From a virus, in the IMG/VR virus record IMGVR_UViG_3300044981_000039, positions 1 to 49,601 of that record: DNA of 49,601 nt; one strand, 5' to 3'. Below the pieces are notes generated by a model. The model was not told where the DNA came from and did no database searches. It saw only the letters and a program-made list of their open reading frames with translations. This document shows positions 33,251 to 40,913 of this stretch, in pieces. Both the position numbers and the translations under genes were made by a program. Each line of letters starts with the position of its first letter. The stretch's first letter is position 1.

Positions 33251-33284
33251 TTTCCTGGGAAAAAGGTTAATTTCCTAGGAAATT
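33251..33284 (+). promoter_or_regulatory. Tandem operator palindromes before the helicase gene
   Basis: TTTCCTGGGAAA at 33251-33262 and AATTTCCTAGGAAATT at 33269-33284, 20 bases centre to centre, or about two helical turns. A related TTCCTAGG is at 33201. The second copy plus its flank TAACTTG is repeated upstream of the gene at 35377. A dimeric regulator bound on one DNA face is the natural reading. Confidence 0.7.
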
Positions 33285-33288
33285 TAAC

Positions 33289-33317
33289 TTGCTATAGGGT
33301 CTGCCTTTCGTTATATT
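33289..33317 (+). promoter_or_regulatory. Promoter of the helicase gene
   Basis: TTGCTA at 33289-33294 and TATATT at 33312-33317, spacing 17, with the operator palindrome ending four bases upstream of the -35 box. The transcript would start near 33324 and leave a 5-prime leader of about 57 bases before the ATG. The 33130-33380 gap also holds a small inverted repeat GCCCT/AGGGC at 33227-33245. Confidence 0.65.
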
Positions 33318-33380
33318 ATTGAAATTCCAAAGCAAACGCTTTGGCCTTCCCGGAAGGGCTTCGGAGTGGAGAGTTTATAA

Positions 33381-35294
33381 ATGCCAAATACAATTGAAAG
33401 TGCCTTAGAAAACCTTTTAGGAGTCTGTGACGGCGCACATTCTCAGGATGGAACGGGTTTCAATGGCTATGACGCTCCATTCGCGAAAGATCTTTGGGCA
33501 AAGCGTCCCTGGACTATCAAACAGCAAGCTGCCCTTTACAAGATGTTACGGAAATACACGAAGCAATTGTCGGGCTTTGGCGTCGACTATGCCGCGATCC
33601 CGGTTCCATTAATTGATGCTCCGCCAGCGCCTTCGGCCTCGCCCACGCCCGCGCCTTTGAAGCCCTGGTCGGCGATTGAACTTGTCGGCGAAACAAAAGT
33701 TGAAGTCCGTTTCCCTTACAATCCCGATATCGTCGAAATGATCCGCGAAGTGTCGGGCCGGTCCTGGAATCCGCAAGCGAAGTGCTGGTCGATTGATCTA
33801 ACAAATCCTTTGGCCTTGGACGATCTCTTTGGCTTCGCGGTAAAAGCCAAGATGGAAATGCCGCAAGTCTTACAATCTCGCCGAGCTGAAGCTACGGCGA
33901 AGCGAAAGGAAGTCGAAGAACAGAGCGCGAAGGCAGTTGCATCATCTTTAGCGACCGACGCGGAAATTGAAGTTGCGGGCCTAGGTGGGATCTTGATGCC
34001 CTTCCAACGGGCAGGGGTTGCTTATGCTTCAGAAAAACGCCGGTCTTTGATAGCAGATGAAATGGGGCTCGGAAAGACGGTCCAAGCTTTAGCGACGATT
34101 AAAAATTTGAATGCTTTTCCTGTGATTATCTTTTGCCCCGCGTCCCTCAAATTGAATTGGTATCGCGAAGCAAGGAAGTGGCTTCCTGGTCATTCAGTTG
34201 CCTTATTTGAAGATGCCAAAGGTGCGGACGTCTCGATCTGCAATTACGAACAGTTAGTCAAATTCAAGGACTACTTAACCGAAGTTTGCAAACATCGCGG
34301 TTTGGTCTTCGATGAAATGCACTATCTCAAAAATTACAAAGCCCAACGCAGTATTGCAGCTAAGGAATTGGCGGATGCGGTTTACAAAAAATTTAAGAAG
34401 GATGCTTTGATTCTAGGCTTAACTGGAACTCCGATCCTGAATCGTCCTGGCGAACTCCTTCATTTGCTTCAGATCCTTCACAGACTGGAAGATATTGGCG
34501 GCTTTCAAAAATTCCGTTCGCGGTATATGTGGGGACAGGGCCTTGAAGAATTGCAGCAAATTTGCCGTTCGACTTTTTTAATCCGCCGGGAGAAGTCGCA
34601 AGTTTTGAAGGATTTACCTGCGAAACGTCGCGTTGATGTTGGGATTGCGATGGAAGATCCGGAAGCCTATCATGCCTTGGAAAATTCGACTTTGCCTGGA
34701 TTGACTGAAGCGGATGCCTTGGTTCGGATAGGTGAATTACGCCGCGAAGCGGCGCGTCAAAAGGTTCCGGGCATTATTCAATGGATCAAAGAATTCCAGG
34801 AAAACGAAAAGAAGCTGGTTCTCTTCACGGTCCATAAGGAAGTTCAAGCTGCCTATATGAACGCCTTTCCAGGATGCGCGGCCGTCCTGGGTGATATGGA
34901 AATCCAAGACCGTCAAAAGGCTGTCGACCGTTTCCAAGAAGATCCTGCTTGCAATTTGATTGTCTGTTCCCTTAAAGCGGCCGGAGTTGGTTTGACTTTG
35001 ACCGCGTCTTCGGATGTGGCCTTTGCGGAATTCGGCTGGACGCCCGGAGATATGGACCAGGCGGAAGATCGTTGCCATCGTATCGGTCAAAAAGATTCTG
35101 TGACGGCCTGGTATTTAGAAGGCAATGGAGCAGGAATTGATGAAAAAATGTTGGCCTTAATTGAAGAGAAGCGGGAACACGGCGACCGGCTCTTAAATGT
35201 GGAACGGATCGGAAGCGAACACAAGGAAGCCGCCAAAGGCCAGTTGGTCAAAGCGATTCTTCGGAATGCGAAAATCGCGGCGGGATTGCTTTAA
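33381..35294 (+). CDS. SNF2-family helicase (SMARCAL1-like)
   Basis: 637 aa. Residues about 95-155 form a small domain (TKVEVRFPYNPDIVEMIREV, SWNPQAKCWSI) similar to the HARP-like domain before SNF2 cores. The ATPase core has motif I DEMGLGKT (about 226), Ia FCPASLKLNW, motif II DEMH where DEAH is usual, motif III LTGTP, motif V SLKAAGVGLTLT and motif VI QAEDRCHRIGQ with its arginines. Such phage enzymes remodel forks or branched DNA during replication or recombination. It begins the replication block behind a regulated promoter. No clear ribosome site just before the ATG, only GGAGTGGAGAG about nine bases upstream. Confidence 0.88.
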   Translation: MPNTIESALENLLGVCDGAHSQDGTGFNGYDAPFAKDLWAKRPWTIKQQAALYKMLRKYTKQLSGFGVDYAAIPVPLIDAPPAPSASPTPAPLKPWSAIELVGETKVEVRFPYNPDIVEMIREVSGRSWNPQAKCWSIDLTNPLALDDLFGFAVKAKMEMPQVLQSRRAEATAKRKEVEEQSAKAVASSLATDAEIEVAGLGGILMPFQRAGVAYASEKRRSLIADEMGLGKTVQALATIKNLNAFPVIIFCPASLKLNWYREARKWLPGHSVALFEDAKGADVSICNYEQLVKFKDYLTEVCKHRGLVFDEMHYLKNYKAQRSIAAKELADAVYKKFKKDALILGLTGTPILNRPGELLHLLQILHRLEDIGGFQKFRSRYMWGQGLEELQQICRSTFLIRREKSQVLKDLPAKRRVDVGIAMEDPEAYHALENSTLPGLTEADALVRIGELRREAARQKVPGIIQWIKEFQENEKKLVLFTVHKEVQAAYMNAFPGCAAVLGDMEIQDRQKAVDRFQEDPACNLIVCSLKAAGVGLTLTASSDVAFAEFGWTPGDMDQAEDRCHRIGQKDSVTAWYLEGNGAGIDEKMLALIEEKREHGDRLLNVERIGSEHKEAAKGQLVKAILRNAKIAAGLL

Positions 35295-35311
35295 AATTTC
35301 CTAGGAAATTT
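35294..35311 (+). promoter_or_regulatory. Operator palindrome, second locus
   Basis: AAATTTCCTAGGAAATTT is a perfect 18-base palindrome. With the following AACTTG it repeats the site before the helicase gene, also just upstream of a -35 box. Starts at the last base of the helicase stop. Confidence 0.75.
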
Positions 35312-35314
35312 AAC

Positions 35315-35343
35315 TTGTATTAAAAATGGATTTGGAATATTAT
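35315..35343 (+). promoter_or_regulatory. Promoter paired with the second operator
   Basis: TTGTAT at 35315-35320 and TATTAT at 35338-35343, spacing 17. Same geometry to the palindrome as the promoter at 33289. It would drive the recombination genes from 35377 onwards and shows that an in-frame ATG at 35326 lies inside the promoter and cannot be the start. Confidence 0.65.
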
Positions 35344-35376
35344 TCCGAATCTTTAAACAACAGAAAGGAACTTGTT

Positions 35377-35769
35377 ATGGCAATGGACGTTAAAAAGTTT
35401 TTCAAGGCTGGCGGACCTGCGTTTCCGCTTGAAGTGAAAGTCCCGAACAAATTGTCGGGCGGAGTCGACTTCTCGTATCACTTTGGCGTTTCGATGCGGG
35501 ATTGGTTCGCGGTCCAAGCCCCGAAGGAAGCCCCGGATGATTTCGGAAATCAGCATCCCGAAAAGGATTTGGAGTTTCCGAAAAAGCCTAAAGGCTCTTA
35601 TTGCTCCGGTTGTGATTGTGGGTCGGACTGTGAGACACCGGAAATTTGCGACAGGTGGAACGAATGGAAGCAAAAGGCCAGTGACTTCTCGGTCGAATTT
35701 CAGGCCAAACGTCAAATTGCTTGGTCCTACTATTGGGCGGATTTGATGATTGCTGAAAGGGGCAAGTAA
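35377..35769 (+). CDS. Hypothetical protein with Cys cluster
   Basis: 130 aa from the ATG at 35377 with AGAAAGGA upstream. Residues about 85-100 have a Cys cluster (YCSGCDCGSDCETPEICDRW) that may bind zinc or another metal. An earlier part with YHFGVSMRDWFAVQAP resembles segments of small phage proteins of unknown role. First gene after the second operator-controlled promoter; ends in a TAATG overlap with the next gene. Confidence 0.6.
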   Translation: MAMDVKKFFKAGGPAFPLEVKVPNKLSGGVDFSYHFGVSMRDWFAVQAPKEAPDDFGNQHPEKDLEFPKKPKGSYCSGCDCGSDCETPEICDRWNEWKQKASDFSVEFQAKRQIAWSYYWADLMIAERGK

Positions 35770-36032
35770 TGCGGATCTCCGGGATCATCGAATTGCTTCA
35801 GAAGATTCAGAAGGAACGCGGGGATATCCATTTCGGCGTTCGTGGCAATTGGACGCCGCAAATTGACTCCGATCCTTTTCCGGCAATCATGCCTTGTAAG
35901 GCGATGCCGGAACGGAAGGATCAATTTTTTATCACGCAAGAATTGGTCAAACACGGCAAACCGCATTTCGTGGAACCGTATCAGTCGACTTTGGTAAATC
36001 TTCCGGATGTCGAAGTTTTCTTTTTCATGTAA
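35769..36032 (+). CDS. Small hypothetical protein
   Basis: 87 aa, translationally coupled to the preceding gene. It starts MRISGIIELLQKIQKERGDI and ends with the strand VNLPDVEVFFFM, a pattern seen in small alpha/beta phage proteins that begin with a helix and end in two strands. No known function. Confidence 0.55.
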   Translation: MRISGIIELLQKIQKERGDIHFGVRGNWTPQIDSDPFPAIMPCKAMPERKDQFFITQELVKHGKPHFVEPYQSTLVNLPDVEVFFFM

Positions 36033-36049
36033 GGAAAGGATAGCTCCCA

Positions 36050-37528
36050 ATGCTGAAAATTAGAGCGTCAAATCTTGAACGTGTCGCGCTTTGCCCTGGA
36101 TCGGCTAGGGCTTGCGAGGGTGTAACAAGTCCTTCAACCCCAGAATCGCGAAGAGGAACACAACTGCACGAAATTATGGCTAGTTGTATCGGTTCCGATC
36201 CCCGCAAGCCGATGGACCCAAACAAAATAACGGAAGCTTTGGAAAAATGCCCGGATACCACAGCCGGGGATGCTGAATTAATTCAGCAAGCGCACCGCGA
36301 TTTTATGTTGAACAAAGGTGAAGGGGTTATTGGTATTGAACAGGAAATTCCTTTGGACTTCCTAGGTTTGACCAAAGGCCGCGCGGATTTGATTCAAATC
36401 GATTTGGATAAAGGCCAAGCGATGATCGTTGATTGGAAGTTTGGCGTTTCGCATGTGCCAGATGCCCAAAATAATCTTCAGCTTGCCGCCTACGCCGCCG
36501 GTCTGGCTAAAGGTGAAGCGAGTATCCGGAAAGCGATTGAAGTTTGCATTATTCAGCCGGGAACCTTTGCCCAGGACAAACGGGTTAGCAGTTATGTCTA
36601 TGACATGCCGACTTTGAACAAGGCGGCAGCTTTGATTAAAGATGTTGTGGCGAAAGCGAACGCAGAAGACGCCCGATTGTTAGCCGGTGAAGTTCAATGC
36701 CGTTTTTGTCCGGTGAAGGCGACCTGTTCCGAATATGCCAAGTTTGCCGGACAACTAGGACGTGCCCAGGAAAAAGCCAAGGCCATCGCTTTAGCGACTG
36801 TGACGGAAGGCGAACCGGTGATTGTTTCTTCCTCGGTTCCACTTCAAAGCCCGGTTGTGGTTATTGGCGGAGAAATTGTCACTAAGGCCCGCGATCTTTT
36901 AGCCCGCATTAAAACCTTCAAAGCGACTGACCAATTAACCGCGAATGCTCTTGGCGAAATGTCAAAGGAAGCGCGCGGCCTTATGAAGTTAATCGACGAC
37001 AATCGGAAACAATTGAAAGAACCGTCTTTGAATTTCGGCCGCATGATCGATGCAGCAGCTAAAGGGGCGACGGATCCTTTAAACGAAGCTGCGAATTATG
37101 CCGATAAGCAAGTTTCGGACTATTTCAAGGAACAGGAACGAAAAGCCCAGGAAGCTGCTAGACAGGCCCAGGAAGCCGCCCAGAAGGCCCAGGAAGCCTT
37201 AGATAAAGCTTCCAAGCTAAAGGAGGGCGGGAAGGCCCAAAAGGCGGCTGAAGCCGAAGCAGAGCGCCAAATTGAGGCCGCTAGGGAAGCCCAGAACAAA
37301 CAGCAACAGGTCCAGGTCGAAACGAAAGTTGGAGGATATCGGCTTAAAGAGGAAATGACTTTTGAAATTCCAGATTTTTCCAAGATCCCTCCCGAATTCT
37401 TGTCGGTTGTCCTTATGAAAAACGACAAGGTAATCAATGCGATGATTAAGTCCGGCGCATTGAACGAAGCCAAGCATTCCGCATGGCTTCAAATTAAACG
37501 CGAAACGGTAGCGGGCCGGAGCCGCTAA
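36050..37528 (+). CDS. PD-(D/E)XK exonuclease (DUF2800-like) with coiled-coil extension
   Basis: 492 aa. Residues 1-240 match DUF2800/Cas4-RecB nucleases: SNLERVALCPGS, RRGTQLHEI, the catalytic GRADLIQID and MIVDWKFG (D and DxK), the QLAAYA motif and a Cys cluster (CRFCPVKATC) that, with the early Cys, could hold an iron-sulfur cluster. Residues about 360-425 are a long Gln/Ala/Glu/Lys coiled coil made of AQEAA units. The C-terminal 70 residues are a separate small domain. Likely supplies ssDNA for recombination together with the SSB-like protein encoded next. Confidence 0.82.
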   Translation: MLKIRASNLERVALCPGSARACEGVTSPSTPESRRGTQLHEIMASCIGSDPRKPMDPNKITEALEKCPDTTAGDAELIQQAHRDFMLNKGEGVIGIEQEIPLDFLGLTKGRADLIQIDLDKGQAMIVDWKFGVSHVPDAQNNLQLAAYAAGLAKGEASIRKAIEVCIIQPGTFAQDKRVSSYVYDMPTLNKAAALIKDVVAKANAEDARLLAGEVQCRFCPVKATCSEYAKFAGQLGRAQEKAKAIALATVTEGEPVIVSSSVPLQSPVVVIGGEIVTKARDLLARIKTFKATDQLTANALGEMSKEARGLMKLIDDNRKQLKEPSLNFGRMIDAAAKGATDPLNEAANYADKQVSDYFKEQERKAQEAARQAQEAAQKAQEALDKASKLKEGGKAQKAAEAEAERQIEAAREAQNKQQQVQVETKVGGYRLKEEMTFEIPDFSKIPPEFLSVVLMKNDKVINAMIKSGALNEAKHSAWLQIKRETVAGRSR

Positions 37529-37544
37529 ACAGGAGACTCCCGAA

Positions 37545-38216
37545 ATGAGAATTCCACAAGGCAGCTTCAAAAATGTTTCTCCGGGATCGCATGACGCGCG
37601 ATTGTTGCGCGTGATCGATCTTGGAACGCGGATGGAAGCTTACGAAAACAATCCGCCTGAACTTCGACATACCGTCCAATTGGCTTTTGAAGTCTTGGAT
37701 GAATATGCCGATTCCGGCGATCCGCTTTTGATCATGGCTTGGTTTACGCTTTCGCTTTGGAAGACATCCAATATGCGGAAGTTTTTTGATAGTTGGATCG
37801 GCCGGGAAATGACCAAGGAAGAATGCGACCGCTTTTCTTTTGAACCTTTTCTTGGCAAGGCTTGCGAAATCTTTGTTGTCGCTCACAATGACGGCGTCAA
37901 GATTCAGTCGGTTGTCAAAGCCAAGGCTCAAAAGAATTATCCGCCCTTGGTCAATGCGCCGTTTATCTTTGACCTGGACAATCCGGATCCGGCGATCTTT
38001 GCCCGTATCGGAGAAAAGACGAGAACAAAGATTTTGGAAAGCCAAGAAGCCGGCCCAATCCAAGTCAAGCTGTTAGCCGGTGTCGATGCTTCGCGTCTAG
38101 GAAACCATAGCGGAGCAGCTGTCGCGCCAACGGATGCCGAGGAAATTGCCTTTGGCGATCCAAAGCAACCGGTCGCAGCCGGAGTTCCGAAGGGTGCCGA
38201 AGATATTGATTTTTAA
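37545..38216 (+). CDS. Single-stranded DNA-binding-like protein
   Basis: 223 aa. The N-terminal 150 residues fit the phage SSB-like (NGO0469-type) pattern: ARLLRVIDLGTRMEAYENNP, LAFEVLDEY, then WFTLSLWKTSNMRKFFDSWI. The C terminus is Ala/Pro-rich and ends in acidic EDIDF, similar to the SSB tip that recruits partners. It follows the nuclease gene with AGGAG at 37531. Likely protects ssDNA in replication or recombination. Confidence 0.7.
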   Translation: MRIPQGSFKNVSPGSHDARLLRVIDLGTRMEAYENNPPELRHTVQLAFEVLDEYADSGDPLLIMAWFTLSLWKTSNMRKFFDSWIGREMTKEECDRFSFEPFLGKACEIFVVAHNDGVKIQSVVKAKAQKNYPPLVNAPFIFDLDNPDPAIFARIGEKTRTKILESQEAGPIQVKLLAGVDASRLGNHSGAAVAPTDAEEIAFGDPKQPVAAGVPKGAEDIDF

Positions 38217-38225
38217 AGGAAGCCC

Positions 38226-38474
38226 ATGCCCAAGGAATATACATTCAAGGATATAGGGGACGAACTAGGATTACCACATCGTCTAGTTCGCGCCCGATTG
38301 AAAAACTGGAACCGCATGAACCCGGACGTTGCCATTGAACCCGACGTCCGGGTTCCCAATCCAACAATGGCCTTTTCAAAAACACTTGCCGAGAAGATTA
38401 AAAAAATTTGTAGCGGCAAGGTCCGGGCTAAGGGAAGGCCGAAGAAAAAGAAAGGGAAGCGCCTTGAAAAATAG
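38226..38474 (+). CDS. Small putative DNA-binding protein with basic tail
   Basis: 82 aa. YTFKDIGDELGLPHRLVRAR at residues 5-24 is a helix-turn-helix candidate, and the last 20 residues are almost all Lys/Arg/Gly. AGGAAG precedes the ATG. Could regulate the replication genes or bind the operators, but nothing links it to a specific site. Confidence 0.55.
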   Translation: MPKEYTFKDIGDELGLPHRLVRARLKNWNRMNPDVAIEPDVRVPNPTMAFSKTLAEKIKKICSGKVRAKGRPKKKKGKRLEK

Positions 38475-38679
38475 ACTCCAACAAATTGAAGGATGGCATG
38501 ATCGGCAACCAGTAAAACCGATTCCGCCTAGAATGCGCCTAGTCTGTGAAGGTGAAACACAAAGCCTCCAATCGAAGACGTCCAAGAAAATCGACAATTT
38601 ATTTGCTTGGACCGCGATTTCCTCGATTGTTGTTCTAATCGCGATCGTAATCGCCAAAGAAATTAAGTTGATTTTTTAG
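38464..38679 (+). CDS. Small single-pass membrane protein
   Basis: 71 aa from a TTG at 38464 that follows GGGAAG and overlaps the end of the previous gene; an ATG in the same frame at 38329 would overlap that gene far more. The last 30 residues form a membrane helix (NLFAWTAISSIVVLIAIVIA). Function unknown; inserting a membrane protein in the replication block is common in phages. Confidence 0.5.
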   Translation: MKNRLQQIEGWHDRQPVKPIPPRMRLVCEGETQSLQSKTSKKIDNLFAWTAISSIVVLIAIVIAKEIKLIF

Positions 38680-38713
38680 GCAGGATGGAATAAAAGGGTT
38701 TGATGATTTCGGC

Positions 38714-38839
38714 GGGGTATTCCAGCTACCCCTTCAAAGGCCTTGTTTTACGATGCCGGGACTCCTTACTTAGCGGTTTGGACGTTCCGGGCTGGAACCG
38801 GATTTTCCCGGTATCGTAAAACAAGGCCTTTTTTTATTT
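38714..38839 (+). ncRNA. Long structured attenuator/terminator or small RNA before the initiator gene
   Basis: A first hairpin GGGGTA (38714-38719) / TACCCC (38727-38732) has loop TTCCAGC. Then two arms of 26 bases (38736-38761 and 38806-38831) pair perfectly except for one G-T pair, followed by a T-rich run, making a giant intrinsic terminator. Its 44-base loop contains hairpin GTTCC/GGAAC (38784-38798) including GCTGGAA (38791-38797), which is exactly complementary to the first loop. The two loops could kiss or form an alternative fold, as expected for a conditional attenuator of the initiator gene. A CCCCTTCA iteron-like octamer is at 38729. Confidence 0.7.
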
Positions 38840-38854
38840 TATGGAGCCCTAAGA

Positions 38855-39847
38855 ATGCAAGAACAACGCCAAAGAATAAAAACACCGCCTGATAATTATG
38901 GACGTCTTTATATTGCTCTTTTGGAAAGCGACACCACTTCTTTGGCGCGCCTTTGCTATGCGGTTATGTGGAGTTTTGGACAAGATTGTTGGGCTTCAAT
39001 TCCTTCTATAGCTCGGCGGATGAATACCAGTGAAAATACGGTTCGGAAATGTCAAATTGAACTTCAAGGAACACACTGGATTGTTTTGGTGGATTCCAAA
39101 GACGGTGTTGGAAAAACATGGGAGATGCAAACTCCGGAAACAAGAAAAACATTGCTTAATACCCCTTCACCAGGTGAAGGCCTACCCCTTCACGATATGA
39201 AGGGGACCCCTTCACCAGGTGAAGGCCTACCCCTTCACGGCGTGACGTATAAGAAAGAAAGGAATCAAGAACCTAAAGAACTTAAACAAACCGCCGCTAA
39301 CGCGGCGAAGGATCCCGCCAAACATCCGAATCAAGATTCCTGTTGGCTTGGCTTAAAGGCTCTTTGGTCTGAAAGATTTAACGGGGCGGCGCTAAAATGG
39401 CCGGCGATGCATTTTAAAGGCTGGCAGAAGATTTTCACGGAAGCCCTAGAAAGCCTGGGCGAAGCCGAAATTTTAAGGCGTTGGAAAATTTGTATTTATG
39501 ATCCCTGGTCGCGCCCTAGCTTGCGGGTCTTTTTCAATGACCTGGACAAGTGGATGGAAGCGCGGGGTCAATCAGCTCCGGAAGTTTTGGAAGAATATCC
39601 CGCCGGGACTTTTGATCCTGCTAGAGAATGGCGGATCCAATCGAAGAAACACGAATTAGCGCCGGAACAAAATATTAAGTCTTTGATTGAACTCCGCCAA
39701 AAGTGTAAAGGCATTAAGCTTTTGATTGTCTGCGACATGATCGAAGAATATTTCAATGTGGAATTTTACGGCCGGAATGGAAGATCGCTTCGCGCCTTTT
39801 TGAATCAGTTCGAACGCCTTCATGACAAACACAAGGAAAGGGATTAA
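38855..39847 (+). CDS. Replication initiation protein with internal origin repeats
   Basis: 330 aa. Residues 10-75 resemble the winged-helix of phage replication initiators (WASIPSIARRMNTSENTVRK). Residues 100-130 encode a Pro/Gly-rich linker with the peptide TPSPGEGLPLH twice, arising from DNA repeats. The C-terminal 170 residues (CWLGLKALWSERFNGAALKW, FNDLDKWMEARG) resemble the loader-contacting half of lambda O/DnaD-type proteins. GGAG lies eight bases before the ATG. Placing the origin inside the initiator gene is the lambda O arrangement. Confidence 0.75.
   Translation: MQEQRQRIKTPPDNYGRLYIALLESDTTSLARLCYAVMWSFGQDCWASIPSIARRMNTSENTVRKCQIELQGTHWIVLVDSKDGVGKTWEMQTPETRKTLLNTPSPGEGLPLHDMKGTPSPGEGLPLHGVTYKKERNQEPKELKQTAANAAKDPAKHPNQDSCWLGLKALWSERFNGAALKWPAMHFKGWQKIFTEALESLGEAEILRRWKICIYDPWSRPSLRVFFNDLDKWMEARGQSAPEVLEEYPAGTFDPAREWRIQSKKHELAPEQNIKSLIELRQKCKGIKLLIVCDMIEEYFNVEFYGRNGRSLRAFLNQFERLHDKHKERD
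39161..39239 (+). repeat. Candidate replication origin: two 34-bp exact repeats rich in dyads
   Basis: The 34 bases at 39161-39194 recur exactly at 39206-39239. Each contains CCTTCACCAGGTGAAGG (8-bp arms) and two CCCCTTCA octamers; between them is CCCCTTCA-CGATA-TGAAGGGG (39185-39205), another perfect dyad. In all, four direct CCCCTTCA and three inverted copies of its TGAAGG core lie within 80 bases. This matches iterons bound by an initiator dimer. Confidence 0.75.
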
Positions 39848-40351
39848 ATGGAAATTCCAGGCGGATTCTTAAAGCCCCAGGAATGGGACGATCAAGCGAA
39901 GTTGATTTTGTCCGGATACAAAAAACGGATTAAAGGCGAACGCGCCAAAGACGGAAATTTGGTGACGCATGAATATTTTGCCGCGCGGATCAAGGAAATG
40001 TTTTTGCCGGAATATGAAAACTTGCTCGACGCATGGAAGCGCGGAACTTTATTCAAGGCCCAAGGCTTCCATGTGATTGAAACTTGGCTTGGTGTTCCGG
40101 CGGTTACTTACTACAACGACATCCGTTTTTTGAATGCGATTGTTGGAACTGCCGGCTGTTGCGGTTTTGAGTTTGAACCTTTGGTTCTACAAGCTGCTGC
40201 CTTTGGTGAAAAGTGGCTGAAGCCGGACCTGGATTTTCGACGCCAGTTTTTCAAGGGCGGTCGCGTTGATATTGAAATGTCGGGAAAGATGGAAACGAAA
40301 TTAAACATTCTTCGGACTGAATTCGACCAAATGGTCCGCGAAAGGATTTGA
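39848..40351 (+). CDS. Hypothetical protein next to the initiator
   Basis: 167 aa, beginning directly after the initiator stop. A helical, soluble protein without motifs I recognise; it has a segment FLNAIVGTAGCCGFEFEPLV near 95 and basic residues near the end. Position is where helicase loaders often lie, but no Walker motifs are present, so that role is not supported by the sequence. Confidence 0.5.
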   Translation: MEIPGGFLKPQEWDDQAKLILSGYKKRIKGERAKDGNLVTHEYFAARIKEMFLPEYENLLDAWKRGTLFKAQGFHVIETWLGVPAVTYYNDIRFLNAIVGTAGCCGFEFEPLVLQAAAFGEKWLKPDLDFRRQFFKGGRVDIEMSGKMETKLNILRTEFDQMVRERI

Positions 40352-40353
40352 GG

Positions 40354-40722
40354 ATGTCCGAAGAAAAAATGTCCGAAGAAATGATTAAGGCCCTGAATGA
40401 TGATCGCCCCGAAAGCCTTCAGATGGCGAAGAAGCTTCGGATGCGGAATCTTGAATTAAAAGGTTCCTTGGAAAAATCCGGGGATTTGAATCAAAGGCTT
40501 CTCGAAAAATTGATCCGGGTATCAGTAGGCCTGATAGGTGTTAAAACAGCTTTGGAACGGATGGCGAAATCAACTCGGTCGACCAGGCAGGACCGGGCGA
40601 TGGCAAAACAAGGTTTAAGCGTTCTTGAAGTCGCGAAGGAAGATATTGAGGCGGCGAAAAAAATAAACATAGAATCCAAGGGACTTCAAGTTGAATTGAA
40701 GCATCCCGAAAATTTTAATTAA
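40354..40722 (+). CDS. Hypothetical coiled-coil protein
   Basis: 122 aa from ATG 40354 with AAAGGA seven bases upstream; an in-frame TTG at 40348 is too close to that site. Charged and helical throughout, with heptads between 28 and 75. No domain recognised. Confidence 0.5.
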   Translation: MSEEKMSEEMIKALNDDRPESLQMAKKLRMRNLELKGSLEKSGDLNQRLLEKLIRVSVGLIGVKTALERMAKSTRSTRQDRAMAKQGLSVLEVAKEDIEAAKKINIESKGLQVELKHPENFN

Positions 40723-40727
40723 AGTTC

Positions 40728-40756
40728 TTGAAATCCCAACGGGGTTAGGATATCTT
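40728..40756 (+). promoter_or_regulatory. Candidate promoter with near-leaderless start
   Basis: TTGAAA at 40728-40733 and TATCTT at 40751-40756, spacing 17. The ATG of the next small gene is seven bases after the -10 box, so the transcript would begin on or beside its start codon, as suggested for the promoter at 8508. Confidence 0.45.
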
Positions 40757-40763
40757 TTTAAAA

Positions 40764-40913
40764 ATGAAAACATACACCACGGACAAATTTAAGGCCTGGG
40801 GAAAGAAGGGCGGACAGTCTAAGAGCGAAGCGAAGATTGCCGCTTCTATCGCCAATGGGAAAAAGGGCGGAAGGCCCAAGACCAAGAAAGGGAAGAAAAA
40901 TGTCGAAAAGTAG
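40764..40913 (+). CDS. Small Gly/Lys-rich hypothetical protein
   Basis: 49 aa, starting MKTYTTDKFKAWGKKGGQSK. The motif GKKGG occurs twice (KAWGKKGGQSKS and NGKKGGRPK), a pattern common in small basic phage proteins. Shine-Dalgarno is poor (TAGGA 13 bases upstream), in keeping with a leaderless start. Overlaps the next gene. Possibly nucleic-acid binding; not known. Confidence 0.5.
   Translation: MKTYTTDKFKAWGKKGGQSKSEAKIAASIANGKKGGRPKTKKGKKNVEK

Noticed and set aside
37494-38063. 189-aa minus-strand open frame opposite the SSB-like gene
   Set aside because: Opposes a well-supported gene and has no recognisable sequence.
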